Source: Brachypodium distachyon
Lineage: Eukaryota > Streptophyta > Magnoliopsida > Poales > Poaceae
DNA: 64,000 nt
Reading direction: 5' to 3'
Assembly: GCF_000005505.3 (NCBI RefSeq)
Contig: NC_016133.3
Coordinates: 992,001-1,056,000 of the forward strand
A program made the translations under genes and the position numbers. Under the pieces are notes generated by a model. The model was not told the origin of the DNA. It did not search any database and was given only the letters and a program-made list of their open reading frames with translations. This document shows, piece by piece, positions 1 to 10,046 of this stretch; position 1 is the first letter of the stretch, and every line of letters starts with the position of its first letter.

Positions 1-2165
1 TTTTTCTTTTGGGGGTTTCATTAGGAGGTGTGTGATGATGGTGCTGTCTTCTGCTTAATTTGCATCTAGGATTAGCTTTTCTTTAATCTCATGATGAGCA
101 TTTAGACTGAAGCAACGGCTCACAACATGTCAACCGTCTGTGCAGGCATAAAATATGTTGGGATGGAGGTGGTGGAATCCACTTGTTGTTTCAGAGGCAG
201 AGATGTATCAGAGGACGTTGTAGATCTTCATTCTCTCTTTAGTCCTTTCCATACCTAAAATTTAATTTTTAATTCCTGCAAAAACTGTTCTCTGAACTTT
301 CATGCATATTTTTTTTGAGAAATATGATTTCAAGATTGGCATGTGTTGAGAAATATGATTGGTATGTGTTGAGAAATATGATTATAAAATATGATTTCAG
401 AGACTGTAATGCTCATGAACTTGCTGCAAGCTAATAATGAATTATGTTTTCTCTAAAAAAGGTGATTAATTTTAGTATCATAAAATAAAATACTGCACTG
501 GATTAGTCTAGAAGGATCTAGTATGCTACTCTGAAGTCCTGAAGTTGACACTCTTTTATTTCAGAAAAGGAAAACATGCAAGAGATGCACAGAATGGATA
601 GACAGAGACAAGCTTTGCATGCACAAATGCCAAGCACTAACTGAACATCCACTCCTAAAGCCTAACCCATTGCATGCTAGTAGTACCACACTCGCTCCTA
701 GTTCGACACATAATATGCTCCCACATTAAAATTTAATGTGACATGCCATTAGGCCACAATGGATATCAGCTAATGGTGATTAAATTAAGCTGGAACCAGG
801 CAGTACAGCAGGCATTTGCTAAATGCTAATCCATGTGGTATCTTTTTGTTGGTGGTAATGAAAAAGGAAGAAATGCAATTGGGAATCCAGCCATTGCTTT
901 GTGGAAGGGGTATGATCTCTTGTAAAGGAGAGGACAGGAAAGAATATGTAGCACTTGGAGACAGTGGATCATCAACATCCATCTGTTGGTCTCTGGTGTG
1001 TAGGCAGGCCCTCTAGTGGAGCAGACATCAAACTTTCTTTTACTCATGGATGTTTCCCCCAAATTAGGTCCCACTGCTGCTATTCTCTGAGGAAGACATG
1101 CATGTTTGCTGTGGAGTTTTAGTTTGTGAGTCCATGCATGAGTAAGGAGTTATAGGATTCGGATCATCCTTAATTATGAGTGTCAATAATTATATTCATA
1201 AGATCCAATTTGGCCATGCCACAAATATAGGCAACCAACCTTTTGTACCCCTGTTGTGTCCACAATTGCCCAACTCAACTCCGAGAATCTGTCTCCGAGG
1301 GAGTAAATTTTTCCTAACAGGATACTATAAATGTTCTGAAACTTCCGTGAGTGTCTCTCGGTTCACCATGCTATTCAGTTTACTTGTTTTGAGATACAGT
1401 AAAACATACGCATGGATTTAGTTAACTTGTTTTTGCAAGAATTGTCAGAATATGATGTGCCATGCTATTCACTTAGGCTAAGGAAGAACTGTTTGAGAGT
1501 TCTGGGTTTGCAAGAAGAGGAAGGAAGCTCGCTTGAATTCTTCAGGAAAGGATACAAGGTCTGAACTGAATCTTGTCTCACTTAGTTCATAGGATGGAAA
1601 ATGTGCTTCAATGTGTGAAAACTATACACTAATATCAAGATCAGTTCATGTCATTGGACTGCTCTCAAACAATTTATTTGACATGATCACCTGCTCTGCA
1701 AAGCCAGCAGGAAGATCTGCTCGTATAATGTCCATAAAAATCCCCAGAAAAATGGGTGTCTGAAAACGGACTAGATGTACTTTCAGTGTTCATGGATTCT
1801 TAGCTGATGTTGTAACTGAAATTGCAGAAAGAAAGCCCACACACACACCAATGATACAGTCAATTAAAGAGATTGCCTGTGCTGCAATTCTACCATCTGA
1901 TGCGAGTTCAGAGATGAAAACTCTCCTTTCTTTTCGGTGACTGTAAATGTTGGGTCAGTGCAAGTTTGATAATGCATGTGACTCTAATATACATTGCAAT
2001 GGATCTTATGGCTTCTGTTCTGACTACAATGAGAGTATGTATATCTTACAGCCTGCAAGTATAGGTATACTGATGAAAATTCTCATTTCTGTTCTTAACT
2101 TGATTAGTCTGTTCCTAGAGAAACTCTCAAGTGCAGTAAATCGAGAGGCATTCTGTAATAAAACT
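1..2165. other. Intergenic stretch, no gene recognised
   Basis: I see no convincing coding exon on either strand here. The longest open frames are under 100 codons, lack protein-like composition and are AT-rich. The stretch holds a small tandem repeat near position 317 and ends at a Stowaway MITE. It may contain the 3' untranslated end of a gene lying to the left and the upstream region of the Canopy gene. Confidence 0.6.
317..400. repeat. Short AT-rich tandem repeat
   Basis: The phrase TGAGAAATATGATT is repeated three times, at about 317, 347 and 370, with partial spacers reading GGTATGTGTT or GGCATGTGTT. A fourth partial copy (AAATATGATTTC) follows. It looks like local slippage duplication in non-coding DNA. 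Confidence 0.7.
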
Positions 2166-2282
2166 TACTGCTTCCGTTCCATAATTCTTGTCTCAAATTT
2201 GCCCAAAATTAGATGTATCTATTCCTAGAAAATGGTTAGATACATATAATATTTCGACAAGAATTATGAAATGGAGGGAGTA
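2166..2282. mobile_element. Stowaway-like MITE
   Basis: The ends are inverted repeats (CTTCCGTTCCATAATTCTTG on the left, the reverse complement of GACAAGAATTATGAAATGGA on the right) with TA at both borders. The internal AGATGTATCTATTC / AGATACAT pairing makes the element foldable. Length about 117 bp. This matches the common grass Stowaway (Tc1/mariner-type) MITEs. It sits about 200 bp upstream of the Canopy gene start codon. Confidence 0.8.
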
Positions 2283-2477
2283 TTTGAGTAGAGTAAATAA
2301 AAGGAATTATTTGGTACTCCTCCTACTAAGGAACTCCAGAAGCTTCTGTCAGTCAGAGGAGCTGTAGGGGCGTATTTAATGACGTACGGGCCAAGGAGGT
2401 TGTATCTGCAAAAAGACCCACACGAAGACTATCGGAGAAGCGGAGACTGGAGATCGAGATCGCCGGAGCGGAGGGAG

Positions 2478-5229
2478 ATGGAGCCGAGAGGAGCAGCAAC
2501 CCGCCGCAGATCCGCCACGCTCCTGCTCCTCGCCGCCATCCTCACGGCCGCCGCCTCTTCCGCGTCCGCGTCCTCCATCGGCGACAAGTGCGCCGCCTGC
2601 AAGGCCGTCGCTGTGAGCTCCTCTCCTTCCTTACTTCCATCTGTCTCTCAGTTCCTAGCTTCCAAGGTCCGGAAGGTAGACCGAGGCCTTTGGATCTTCA
2701 GGAATTTACGGGGGACGTAGTAAAATTCTCAGAGTACATTGTTTCAGCGGTTTGGTTTGGAAGGCACGTTGTAAAAGCACAAGTTCTGATGGATCTATTG
2801 ATCTTGGTTTTCTGCAGGCGGAGCTAGAGATTGGGATCTCAAGTGTAAGTTACTTAATTTCTCTCCTTTCGATTGGCATTGGTTTATTAGCTGATTCCTG
2901 GTAGTATTTGCAGTGCTGATTTGGAGGTTTTATGGGTTACAAAGTAGCTCTGTCTGTCAGCTTAAACTCTTGACTTGACAAAACAAGCACCCCCGCATAT
3001 GTCCTTCAGTTTGTTGTTACCCGGACCATCGATCGGTTTTTAACTGTTCTTGAGTTCTCCAATGCAGGAGAAACCAAGAAATCACTTGGACTTGCGTAAC
3101 CGCTTAAATTCGAAAGGTCAGCGTGAGGGCAAGGTCATTGATTACAGGTATCTTATCCGTCAATGCCACTGGTGTTCGAGGGTTATCCTACGCTTTAAAA
3201 GGCTATATCTGGCTATAAGTAACAGCATTGGAGCATCAGATGTTCACAATGTGATGCCGATGAATGCTCTTCGTCTGGCAAGATATCATATTTACATATG
3301 CACACATTAGTTTGGAAAAGTCTAGGCTCGATCATTGTTAATGTTAACAGTACATGTACTCTTTTTGTTCATGTTAGGTATATCATTTGCTCCCAATTCC
3401 TGCATAATATGTCATCACAGTTTTACCATTTATTTTTTGCACTTATATGTTTGCTGATTTTGTATACACGGTGCAGAGTCAGTGAACTTCGGATTGTAGA
3501 GCTTCTGGATGACCTATGTGATAAGATGCAAGATTATACGCTACAGAAGGTAGAAAAAATGGATCTATGCGCGAGCTTGTCTGTTTGTTTGCTGCACACT
3601 TGCCATCTTATTGCAGCTATTTTTTGTGTGTGAAGATATAGCTGTGTACTTGTCTATAATCTATATAGATATCAATACACGTATTAAACTATCGGTGTCC
3701 TTCAGTATTTATGTGTTCTGTACAGTGTAAGATCTGCCCAAGAATTTTAGTTATCTAACAAGTTGTATTATCTGCAGTTGGAATCAGGTGAAAAAGGATG
3801 GGTGAAAGTAGCAAACTGGAACAGTTTCCAAACCGGTAAGTTTGTAACCATACCATAAGAACTGAAGTGCTATAGTCAGTTCATAGTTTGTTTTTGTTAA
3901 CGCATCCTTCTTGCTTAGTTATTCTCGTTTACGTGTTATCTCTGGAAACGCTGCAAGTACTAGATTTAGAACTGTACACGTCTCGCGGTGCTTTCTAACA
4001 TTATTGACATGCTAGCCATGATAAACTTAGCAACTGGGATTCAAATGTCAATACAATTATGGGGCATCGTTGATTTAATTTTCTTTAAAAAATAGAGGCA
4101 GTCCCCATTTCATACAAGGATATTCACTTTTCTCGTATATTTATGTGTAATGACAAGCAAACAAGTGCTACCTGCGTATTTGCATTGCTCTCTTTACATT
4201 ATGATGAAGACAAGCTGTCAAGAAGAATGATTTGCAACTACTAAATGTTTCCTGATTACGACATTATTTGTTTGTAGAAAAGAAGGCCGCAGCACGAGCA
4301 CACTCCAAAAATCTATCCACTTTCTGTGGAAGGTACAGTCCAATATTCAGTACTTCGCAAAATTTGGCTCATGACAAAGCACTACATTACACAGTATTTG
4401 TTTTTAACATGTCTAACAAAACTTTGTACATACCATGTCGGCTAGCTAGACTTCTGAATTTTTAATCACTTGGCAGCAAAATTGCCAAATTTCCAGTTGC
4501 TGGTTTTAACATATATTATGCTGTATGACTGATATTTTATTAGTAAATCTTAGTAACGTGGACTTTGTAATCCACGAATGTTGCTTCTCCTATTTTATAC
4601 AAAAACAATTTCATTGGTAAAAAGAACCTCTGTTTTTAATTTTGTAACATGTGCTTTAGGAATACAAACTTGTTAGAGTAGTTGTCTAAAGATGATCTGT
4701 TACCTTTTGTGGCTATTGAAGAACTCTATTGACTATTGAGTAAGAGTGGATGACTGGATGCGCTGACAAAGTTCACTAATGGCGCAGGTTACTGGAGGAA
4801 ACTGAGGACGAGGTGCGTTTCTCGTCTTGGATGGCACTGCCCTTCTTATGGTTTTTATAGCTTGATTTTAGCATATAGCATCTGAAAAAGTTCTGGTTAA
4901 TGTGTTTCATTTTAATATAATTTCTCCTGTAATGTTTACACAAGACCTAATGTAGACTTGTGTTCTGGCTGCAGCTCGAGGAGTGGATAAAAACAGGCTC
5001 CGCTGAATCAGGGAAGGTTAGCCAGGCCCTTTGCGTAGATATTAGCAAACACTGCCAGTCGTCCTCAAGGTAATGAATTAGCTGATTTCATGTGCATGGT
5101 TAGCAAACACTGTCAGTATGTTTTCGCGTTGTTCTAACTCGAGTTCGCTATTCGCTAACATTATTTGACTGTTTCTGTCTCCTTCCTGCCATCTCCAGTG
5201 CTACAACCCGGATTGACGATGAACTATAA
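2478..5229 (+). CDS. Canopy/saposin-like ER protein (DUF3456)
   Basis: Nine coding exons splice to 192 residues: 2478-2612, 2818-2844, 3068-3147, 3477-3549, 3778-3835, 4278-4332, 4788-4812, 4975-5069, 5199-5229. All borders are GT/AG and the lengths sum to 193 codons. The start MEPRGAATRR opens a hydrophobic signal peptide (about residues 13-33). Six cysteines follow, at 38, 41, 95, 141, 171 and 178, the saposin-like pattern of the Canopy (CNPY/MIR-interacting) family. The block EKPRNHLDLRNRLNSKGQRE is typical of plant members. The protein ends in IDDEL, a variant of the K/HDEL ER-retrieval signal. Family members act in the secretory pathway, in animals as co-chaperones for membrane receptors; the plant role is not well defined. 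An in-frame ATG at 2379 is possible, but it would bury the signal peptide behind 33 charged residues, so I chose 2478. The 3' part of this gene is copied downstream. Confidence 0.88.
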
Positions 5230-5850
5230 CGGCACGCATTGACGCGCCATATCCATTCAGACAAAGCAACACGGATGGAGGTTTGGAAAAGCAAGAAAGA
5301 AGAAACTCCATTCGACTACGATAGAATTTCTGTAGGGCATGAAGATGTCAAAATCGTCTTCTGTGTTGCAACACTCGCATTGCTGTTTTACACAAGGACT
5401 CTGTATGATGCCTGATCTGTTGAGAACATTGGACACTGAGAAAATTCTTTTTTGCATATGGAACTAAAGTTATTTATCTGTTGAATTAATATGAATGCTT
5501 ATCCCCTCCTTTTCGGGAAAACAAACGATTGCTTATGATGTCTTGTAGAAAATAAGATGAAAGTATCTTGTGATTCTGAACTTGCAGTGGACAGTGGTCA
5601 ACAAGTTTCTGACGTGAATGTGCAGTAGAGACTAGACTGAGAGTCGTCAACAAGTAAAATATCGAAATATGCCTAAAATACATGGAGTAGACCTGAAAAT
5701 CACCCAAAAAATTGCGTGTCGCTGATTTATTTAGTACTACAAAGTTAGGCTCGGAGTGAGTAGTCATCATCTAGTATTTACCAAGCTAGTTGTGCAAACC
5801 CAAGAAACCCATTTGGGAACTGGGTGGAAGATTTGATACGTTTCCTTACC
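4537..5850 (+). repeat. Copy 1 (source) of the Canopy 3'-end duplication
   Basis: This segment runs from intron 6 of the Canopy gene through its stop codon and about 620 bp of downstream DNA. It is the only copy with intact exons 7-9. Matching segments lie at 9236-10046 and 13806-14690. The similarity to copy 3 stops near 5850, after the phrase CATTTGGGAACTGGGTGGAAG, where unrelated repeat-like DNA begins. Confidence 0.8.
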
Positions 5851-8190
5851 CATTAAAGCTATACCAAAAACCGAAATTCGTTACCGTTCCGCATTGAGGG
5901 GCCTCTTTAATTTAAGTATACATCCTACGATTCACAAAAGCCCCGTAGGAAAAATTGCTAAGGATTACAGATCAGTGGATATTCAAATACTACTTGCCAT
6001 ATATAAACGTCTTGGACTTTCGAATCCGCGTCTGTGGGCTGTGGCCTCTTTCTGGGATGACTTGTGGGCTGTAAGTTACCTCGATTAGCTTTCCTTGAGC
6101 TGGTTCTAAAAAAAAAGAGAAAAGTCCATATTTCACCCTCAAATGTCATGCTCCGGCCGCATAACCCTCTGAAGTCCAAAACCGGTTATTTAGACTTCTA
6201 AATTCCGTAATACCATTTAAATCACGCTCCTAAGCGGTTTTAGAGTCTACGTGCCACATTTAGGGCGGTTTAGGGGCTGATTAGACTTTTTGGACTCACT
6301 GACGTGGCCGAATCGGTTGGTACGGGAACCAAATCGCCGCGCGATTCATTTTTGTCGTTTCATCTCCTCTCCCTTCCTAGTCGAGCCGTCGCCATCTCCA
6401 TCCCGGCGGCGACGCACCCTTCGCGGCGAATCGGAGCAAGACGCGCGCGAATGATCTGCAGCACGGGTCGGTCAGCGGAATCTCGCCATGGATAAAGGTC
6501 AGTGCCATCAGATCTTTCCACTTCCTTCTCATCTCAGTGTTAGGGTTCTTCGGTTCGTAGGGTTAGTGCAGATTGTTCCGAAATTGACGTAGGGTTTTCG
6601 ATTTTTAGGCTCAGAGGATTTCGACCTGCTCGATTACATCTCAATCAGATGCCGCATTTGTGGGCTATTTGTTAGATCGGAAGGGACACTGCAGTATGTG
6701 GATGGGGCAGAGTTTGCCTTGGATTTTAGACCTTGATAGTCTTGGGATAGTTTCATCTCAGGCCAACACTTCATACCTACACGTCCAAGAAGAGAATATC
6801 TCAATTTCCCATATTATTATTTCTATGATAACACCAAGGCCATCTTGAGTGACAGGGCCATACTAAATTAAAATGCAAATTAGAAAGGACTATAATCTTG
6901 TTTTGAGGCCATTTATGAACTATGAAGCCCAACACGACCAGGTGCAAAAATAGGGGTAGATGTGGACCAAAGCTCTAGTTAACCAAGACCTTAGCTACCT
7001 CTAGTGTGTAAGCGCCTAACTAATAAGAAATATCATCTGAACTGAATTATTGTAATAATTCCCAATTGAATGCATGACCATACTCATTTTTGTGAACATA
7101 GATGAATAAAAAAAGTTTGGTCACATTAATTAATATAGAATCCAGAAGCTAAATACCACAATCCAAAATTCTCATGCTGGTTCATTCCGATTAACCTCAT
7201 GTAGGCTACAAAAAGGAAGTCTCAATTGCCAATTTGATAGAACATGCATTTACTCTTATCACTCCAAGTGTTCAAAACCAATGAAGAGTATCTCAGAATT
7301 CAAGTTTTGCCGGGTCTGTGTGTGTTTTCAGCGTTTTGCATGGCAGGCAGCCCTGGTTCTGCAGCCTGGTGCTCCACACGTTCATTTTGAGCCGGGAGCT
7401 GGAAGGGATCAATATGAAGTATTTCCTAGATTAATTTGTAATTCAGTGCATGTTTCTTGATTAATTTGTAATTAAGTTCTTTCTGTTGTTTCAGATGGTC
7501 TATATGTTATAAATTAAACATGCCATGCCTTGTTGACCTATTGTTTTCCGGCGCAGCAAAGCGCGCTTACACATCTAGTTGAAATGAGAGGCAGCAGGCT
7601 TCGCCTCGTTCCCACGCGAACCACGGAAAAAATGAGCTCAGACCTCTTGTTTGTTTTCCTGTGAAATCTGCAGGAAATCCAAGGGAATGGGAAGATTTCC
7701 TGAGTTTTACTGTTCACCATTCCTTCGTTCCAAACGCCCTAAAGGAAAGCAATCCTATGGAAAGTGAGTTCCTTTATTTTTCCTACAACTTTTCTCCATT
7801 CCAGACGGCCCCTTAATGTCCGCAAGTTTCCTTTTATCTTCAAATCTCTCTCCTTCTCTTGGCACTGCAACGTCCCCGCATCATGGGATCACGTTCCTGC
7901 CATCGAATCGTATCGACCCGGCTTCCACCCCGACTCGTTACGCGTTCCCGGCTTCTATGGTCTAACACTCGCTCAGCAGCTAGCTGTGGGCATGATTATC
8001 AGGGACTGGGAGGACCAGCCAAAACTTACTTCCTGGCGATTGCTTTTCTAATGCAGGGATGCTGAAGGAGCTGAGGCTGCCTGCAGCCTGTCTCGAAGGT
8101 ATCAGTCTTGCCGTCTTGCGGCTCGATGGGCTCATCGATCATTTATCCTGGAGACTGATTGTGCTGTGTAGACTAAGGTGGCTCTCACTT
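5851..8190. other. Repeat-derived spacer between duplication copies 1 and 2
   Basis: This DNA has no counterpart between the third copy and the eL13 gene, so it looks inserted. The stretch from about 6110 to 6300 (phrases such as AAAAGTCCATATTTCACCC and GGTTTTAGAGTCTACGTGCC) resembles repeats often seen at the ends of grass Mutator-like elements. That resemblance is from memory. No long open frame is present. A short spliced frame at 6488-6736 is listed separately. Confidence 0.5.
6488..6736 (+). pseudogene. Short two-exon open frame inside repeat DNA
   Basis: ATG GAT AAA G at 6488-6497 is followed by a GT donor. An AG acceptor at 6608 restores the frame and gives a 45-residue peptide ending at the TGA at 6734-6736. 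The peptide contains acidic SEDFDLLDY, then CRICGLF (a CxxC) and EGTLQYVDGAEFALDF. The upstream 150 bp is GC-rich, like a grass 5' leader. It could be the captured 5' end of a host or transposon gene. I do not recognise the family, and the frame may continue through further splicing that I cannot see. Confidence 0.25.
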
Positions 8191-8339
8191 CTCTCAAGCT
8201 CTCAGCTCTCGTGCAATGAACGATGAACACAGAGGAACTCGGGAGATTTGGTGCAGCGTACAGTTTGCTGTTTTTTCTCTTCTATTTATTCTCAACGGAA
8301 AAGTAATGCACACGCCTAGATCCTCTCCTATCGGATCGT

Positions 8340-8955
8340 GCCATCCCACGACTCGGACGGTGTCGTTGAGCGTGCGCAAGATTCGTTCGGCTTGGCCATT
8401 TTGGGGAGATGTATGGGGGCAAGAAAGACGGAGGGAGATGCCAGTTTAGCGAAGAAGGCGCGGGACGTGGCGTTGTCAAACTCACGCCCATTATCCGTTT
8501 GGATGGAGAGACTGGGAAGGTGGAACTGAGCTACGGCAAAGGAATAAAAATGAGGGATGACAGAATAAGCATCGCTCTTGCGTCGTAGGGGGAAAGTCCA
8601 TGTGAGAAGTGGCCATGGTCATCTAGTAAAACGAGATAGAACTTGAACTTCCGGCGTGGGCACGTAGCTCGACGGCACAGGGGCGTAGGCCTGCTGGCGC
8701 CGCCTGCTTCTGCTTGCCCTTCCCGCGGTCCCGGTTCTTGGGCTTGGAGGGCGCTGGATCCGGAGCGACATGCGCCGGTGCTGGTGGGACGACAGGCGCA
8801 GGCACCGTAGCGGCATGGAAGACAGCGCCGGTGGGGGCAGCATCCTCCTTCGCGGCCCTTGTTTCCTCTGCCAAAAGAAAAGAACGCACATTCCGAAACG
8901 AGGGAAGAGGCGCCTCTTGTGTCAGAAAAATTACAACTAATAGGTCATTGCCCAT
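8340..8955 (-). mobile_element. Degenerate Ty1/copia fragment (gag tail joined to integrase)
   Basis: Reading the minus strand, 8955-8650 encodes a copia gag C-terminal-like stretch (LPSFRNVRSFLLAEETRA, then a Pro/Ala segment and basic KPKNRDRGKGKQKQ). It runs almost directly into integrase-like sequence from about 8645: FYLVLLDDHGHFSH, then in shifted frames SIQTDNGREFDN and SPQNGQAERILRTLND. The DNGREF and PQNGQAER motifs are hallmarks of the copia integrase core. The zinc-knuckle and protease region expected between them is missing, the integrase needs at least two frame changes, and no reverse transcriptase or LTR is recognisable. It is a dead, internally deleted remnant. Confidence 0.72.
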
Positions 8956-9199
8956 TATTTTCTTTTCCTCTCCTCTTATTCACGATTTCTCCTTCATCTT
9001 ACAACCGAAGCCACCGCGTCTGGCGCCATGAGCTGCCTACACAGAAAAATAAAATAAAATAGTTTGTGGTTTTGTTAACCCATAGCAACGCGGATACACC
9101 TGCTAGTCATTTTTAAAACTGTAGTATTTGTGTGACGTTCCAAATTATGTCATATCCTTTATATGGCTTTCATGCTATATATATGCAAAATTGTTTTCT
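8956..9199. other. Non-coding spacer leading to a Helitron-like end
   Basis: AT-rich DNA between the copia remnant and the Helitron-like terminus. I see no gene. It is probably the interior of the same composite insertion. Confidence 0.4.
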
Positions 9200-9235
9200 T
9201 CAAATTCCCGTCGCAACGCGCGGGGCATTGTCTAG
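9200..9235 (+). mobile_element. Helitron-like 3' terminus
   Basis: The sequence CCCGTCGCAACGCGCGGGG can fold into a short hairpin (CCCG with CGGG, and CGC with GCG around an AAC loop, one bulged T). It is followed by CATTGTCTAG and then T. A GC hairpin a few bases before CTAG and insertion next to T is the classic Helitron 3' end in grasses. Homology to the Canopy intron resumes within a few bases after it. A matching 5' TC end was not located with confidence. A second, similar end lies at 48107-48135. Confidence 0.6.
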
Positions 9236-10046
9236 TTAGCAGTAAATCTTAGTAACATCGCTTGATCTTCTCGAAATGAACTTTGTAACCCACGAATGGT
9301 GCTTCTCCTATTGTATACAAGGACAATTTTCCTTGGTAAAAAGAACCTCCCTTTCAGAGAAAAAATGGTTTTGTAACCATGTGCCTTAGGAATGCAAATT
9401 TATTAGTTGTGAAGATAATCTTTTACCTTCTGTGGCTATTGAAGAAATCTATTGACTATTGAGTAAGAGTGGATGAACTATAACAGCATGCGTTGACGCG
9501 CCATATCCATTCAGACAAAGCAAAACAGATGAAGTTCTGGAAAGCGTGAAAGAAGAAACTCCATTCGACTACGATAGAATTTCTCTAGGGCATGAAGATG
9601 TCAAAATCGTCTTCTGTGTTTCACTCGTATTGCTGTTTTACAGGACTCGCAGTTCTTTCCATATGATGCCTGATCTGTTGAGATCATTGGACACTGAGAA
9701 TCCTTTTTTGCATACGGAACTAAGGTTATTGATCTGTTGAATTAATATAAAGCAATGGCTGTATGTTCTGATCTTTTTAAATGCTACGGAGTACATTCCG
9801 CCTCGTTCAACAGAATCTCATGAACCTTCCCAGAATTTCGTATGCAACAGTTGATCTATTGCAGAACAAAATTATTGACTGCACATAGCCTGTTGCTTCA
9901 ACATTCTACTCTTTGTAGATCTCATGTGGAGGTAAACAGATGTTTTGACTTGACAAGAATGAAGAACATTGCAGATTCAGAAATTGATCAGAGATGCACA
10001 AGGACTAAATCCAATGACTCACTAGGATAGGATGGCAGATCATGCA
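9236..10046 (+). repeat. Copy 2 of the Canopy 3'-end duplication (truncated)
   Basis: The copy begins in DNA matching Canopy intron 6 (AGTAAATCTTAGTAAC) and follows it to GAGTAAGAGTGGATGA. It then jumps to the stop-codon region (AACTATAAC), so coding exons 7 and 8 and most of exon 9 are missing. It continues through the 3' flank (CATATCCATTCAGACAAAGC). After GAATTAATAT it jumps again to a block shared with copy 3 (AAATGCTACGGAGTACATTC to GGATGGCAGATCATGCAAA). It cannot encode protein. Confidence 0.82.

Noticed and set aside
8640..8955. Independent Pro/Ala-rich protein gene on the minus strand
   Set aside because: The sequence reads better as the copia gag C-terminus joined to integrase, and it is broken by frame changes downstream.
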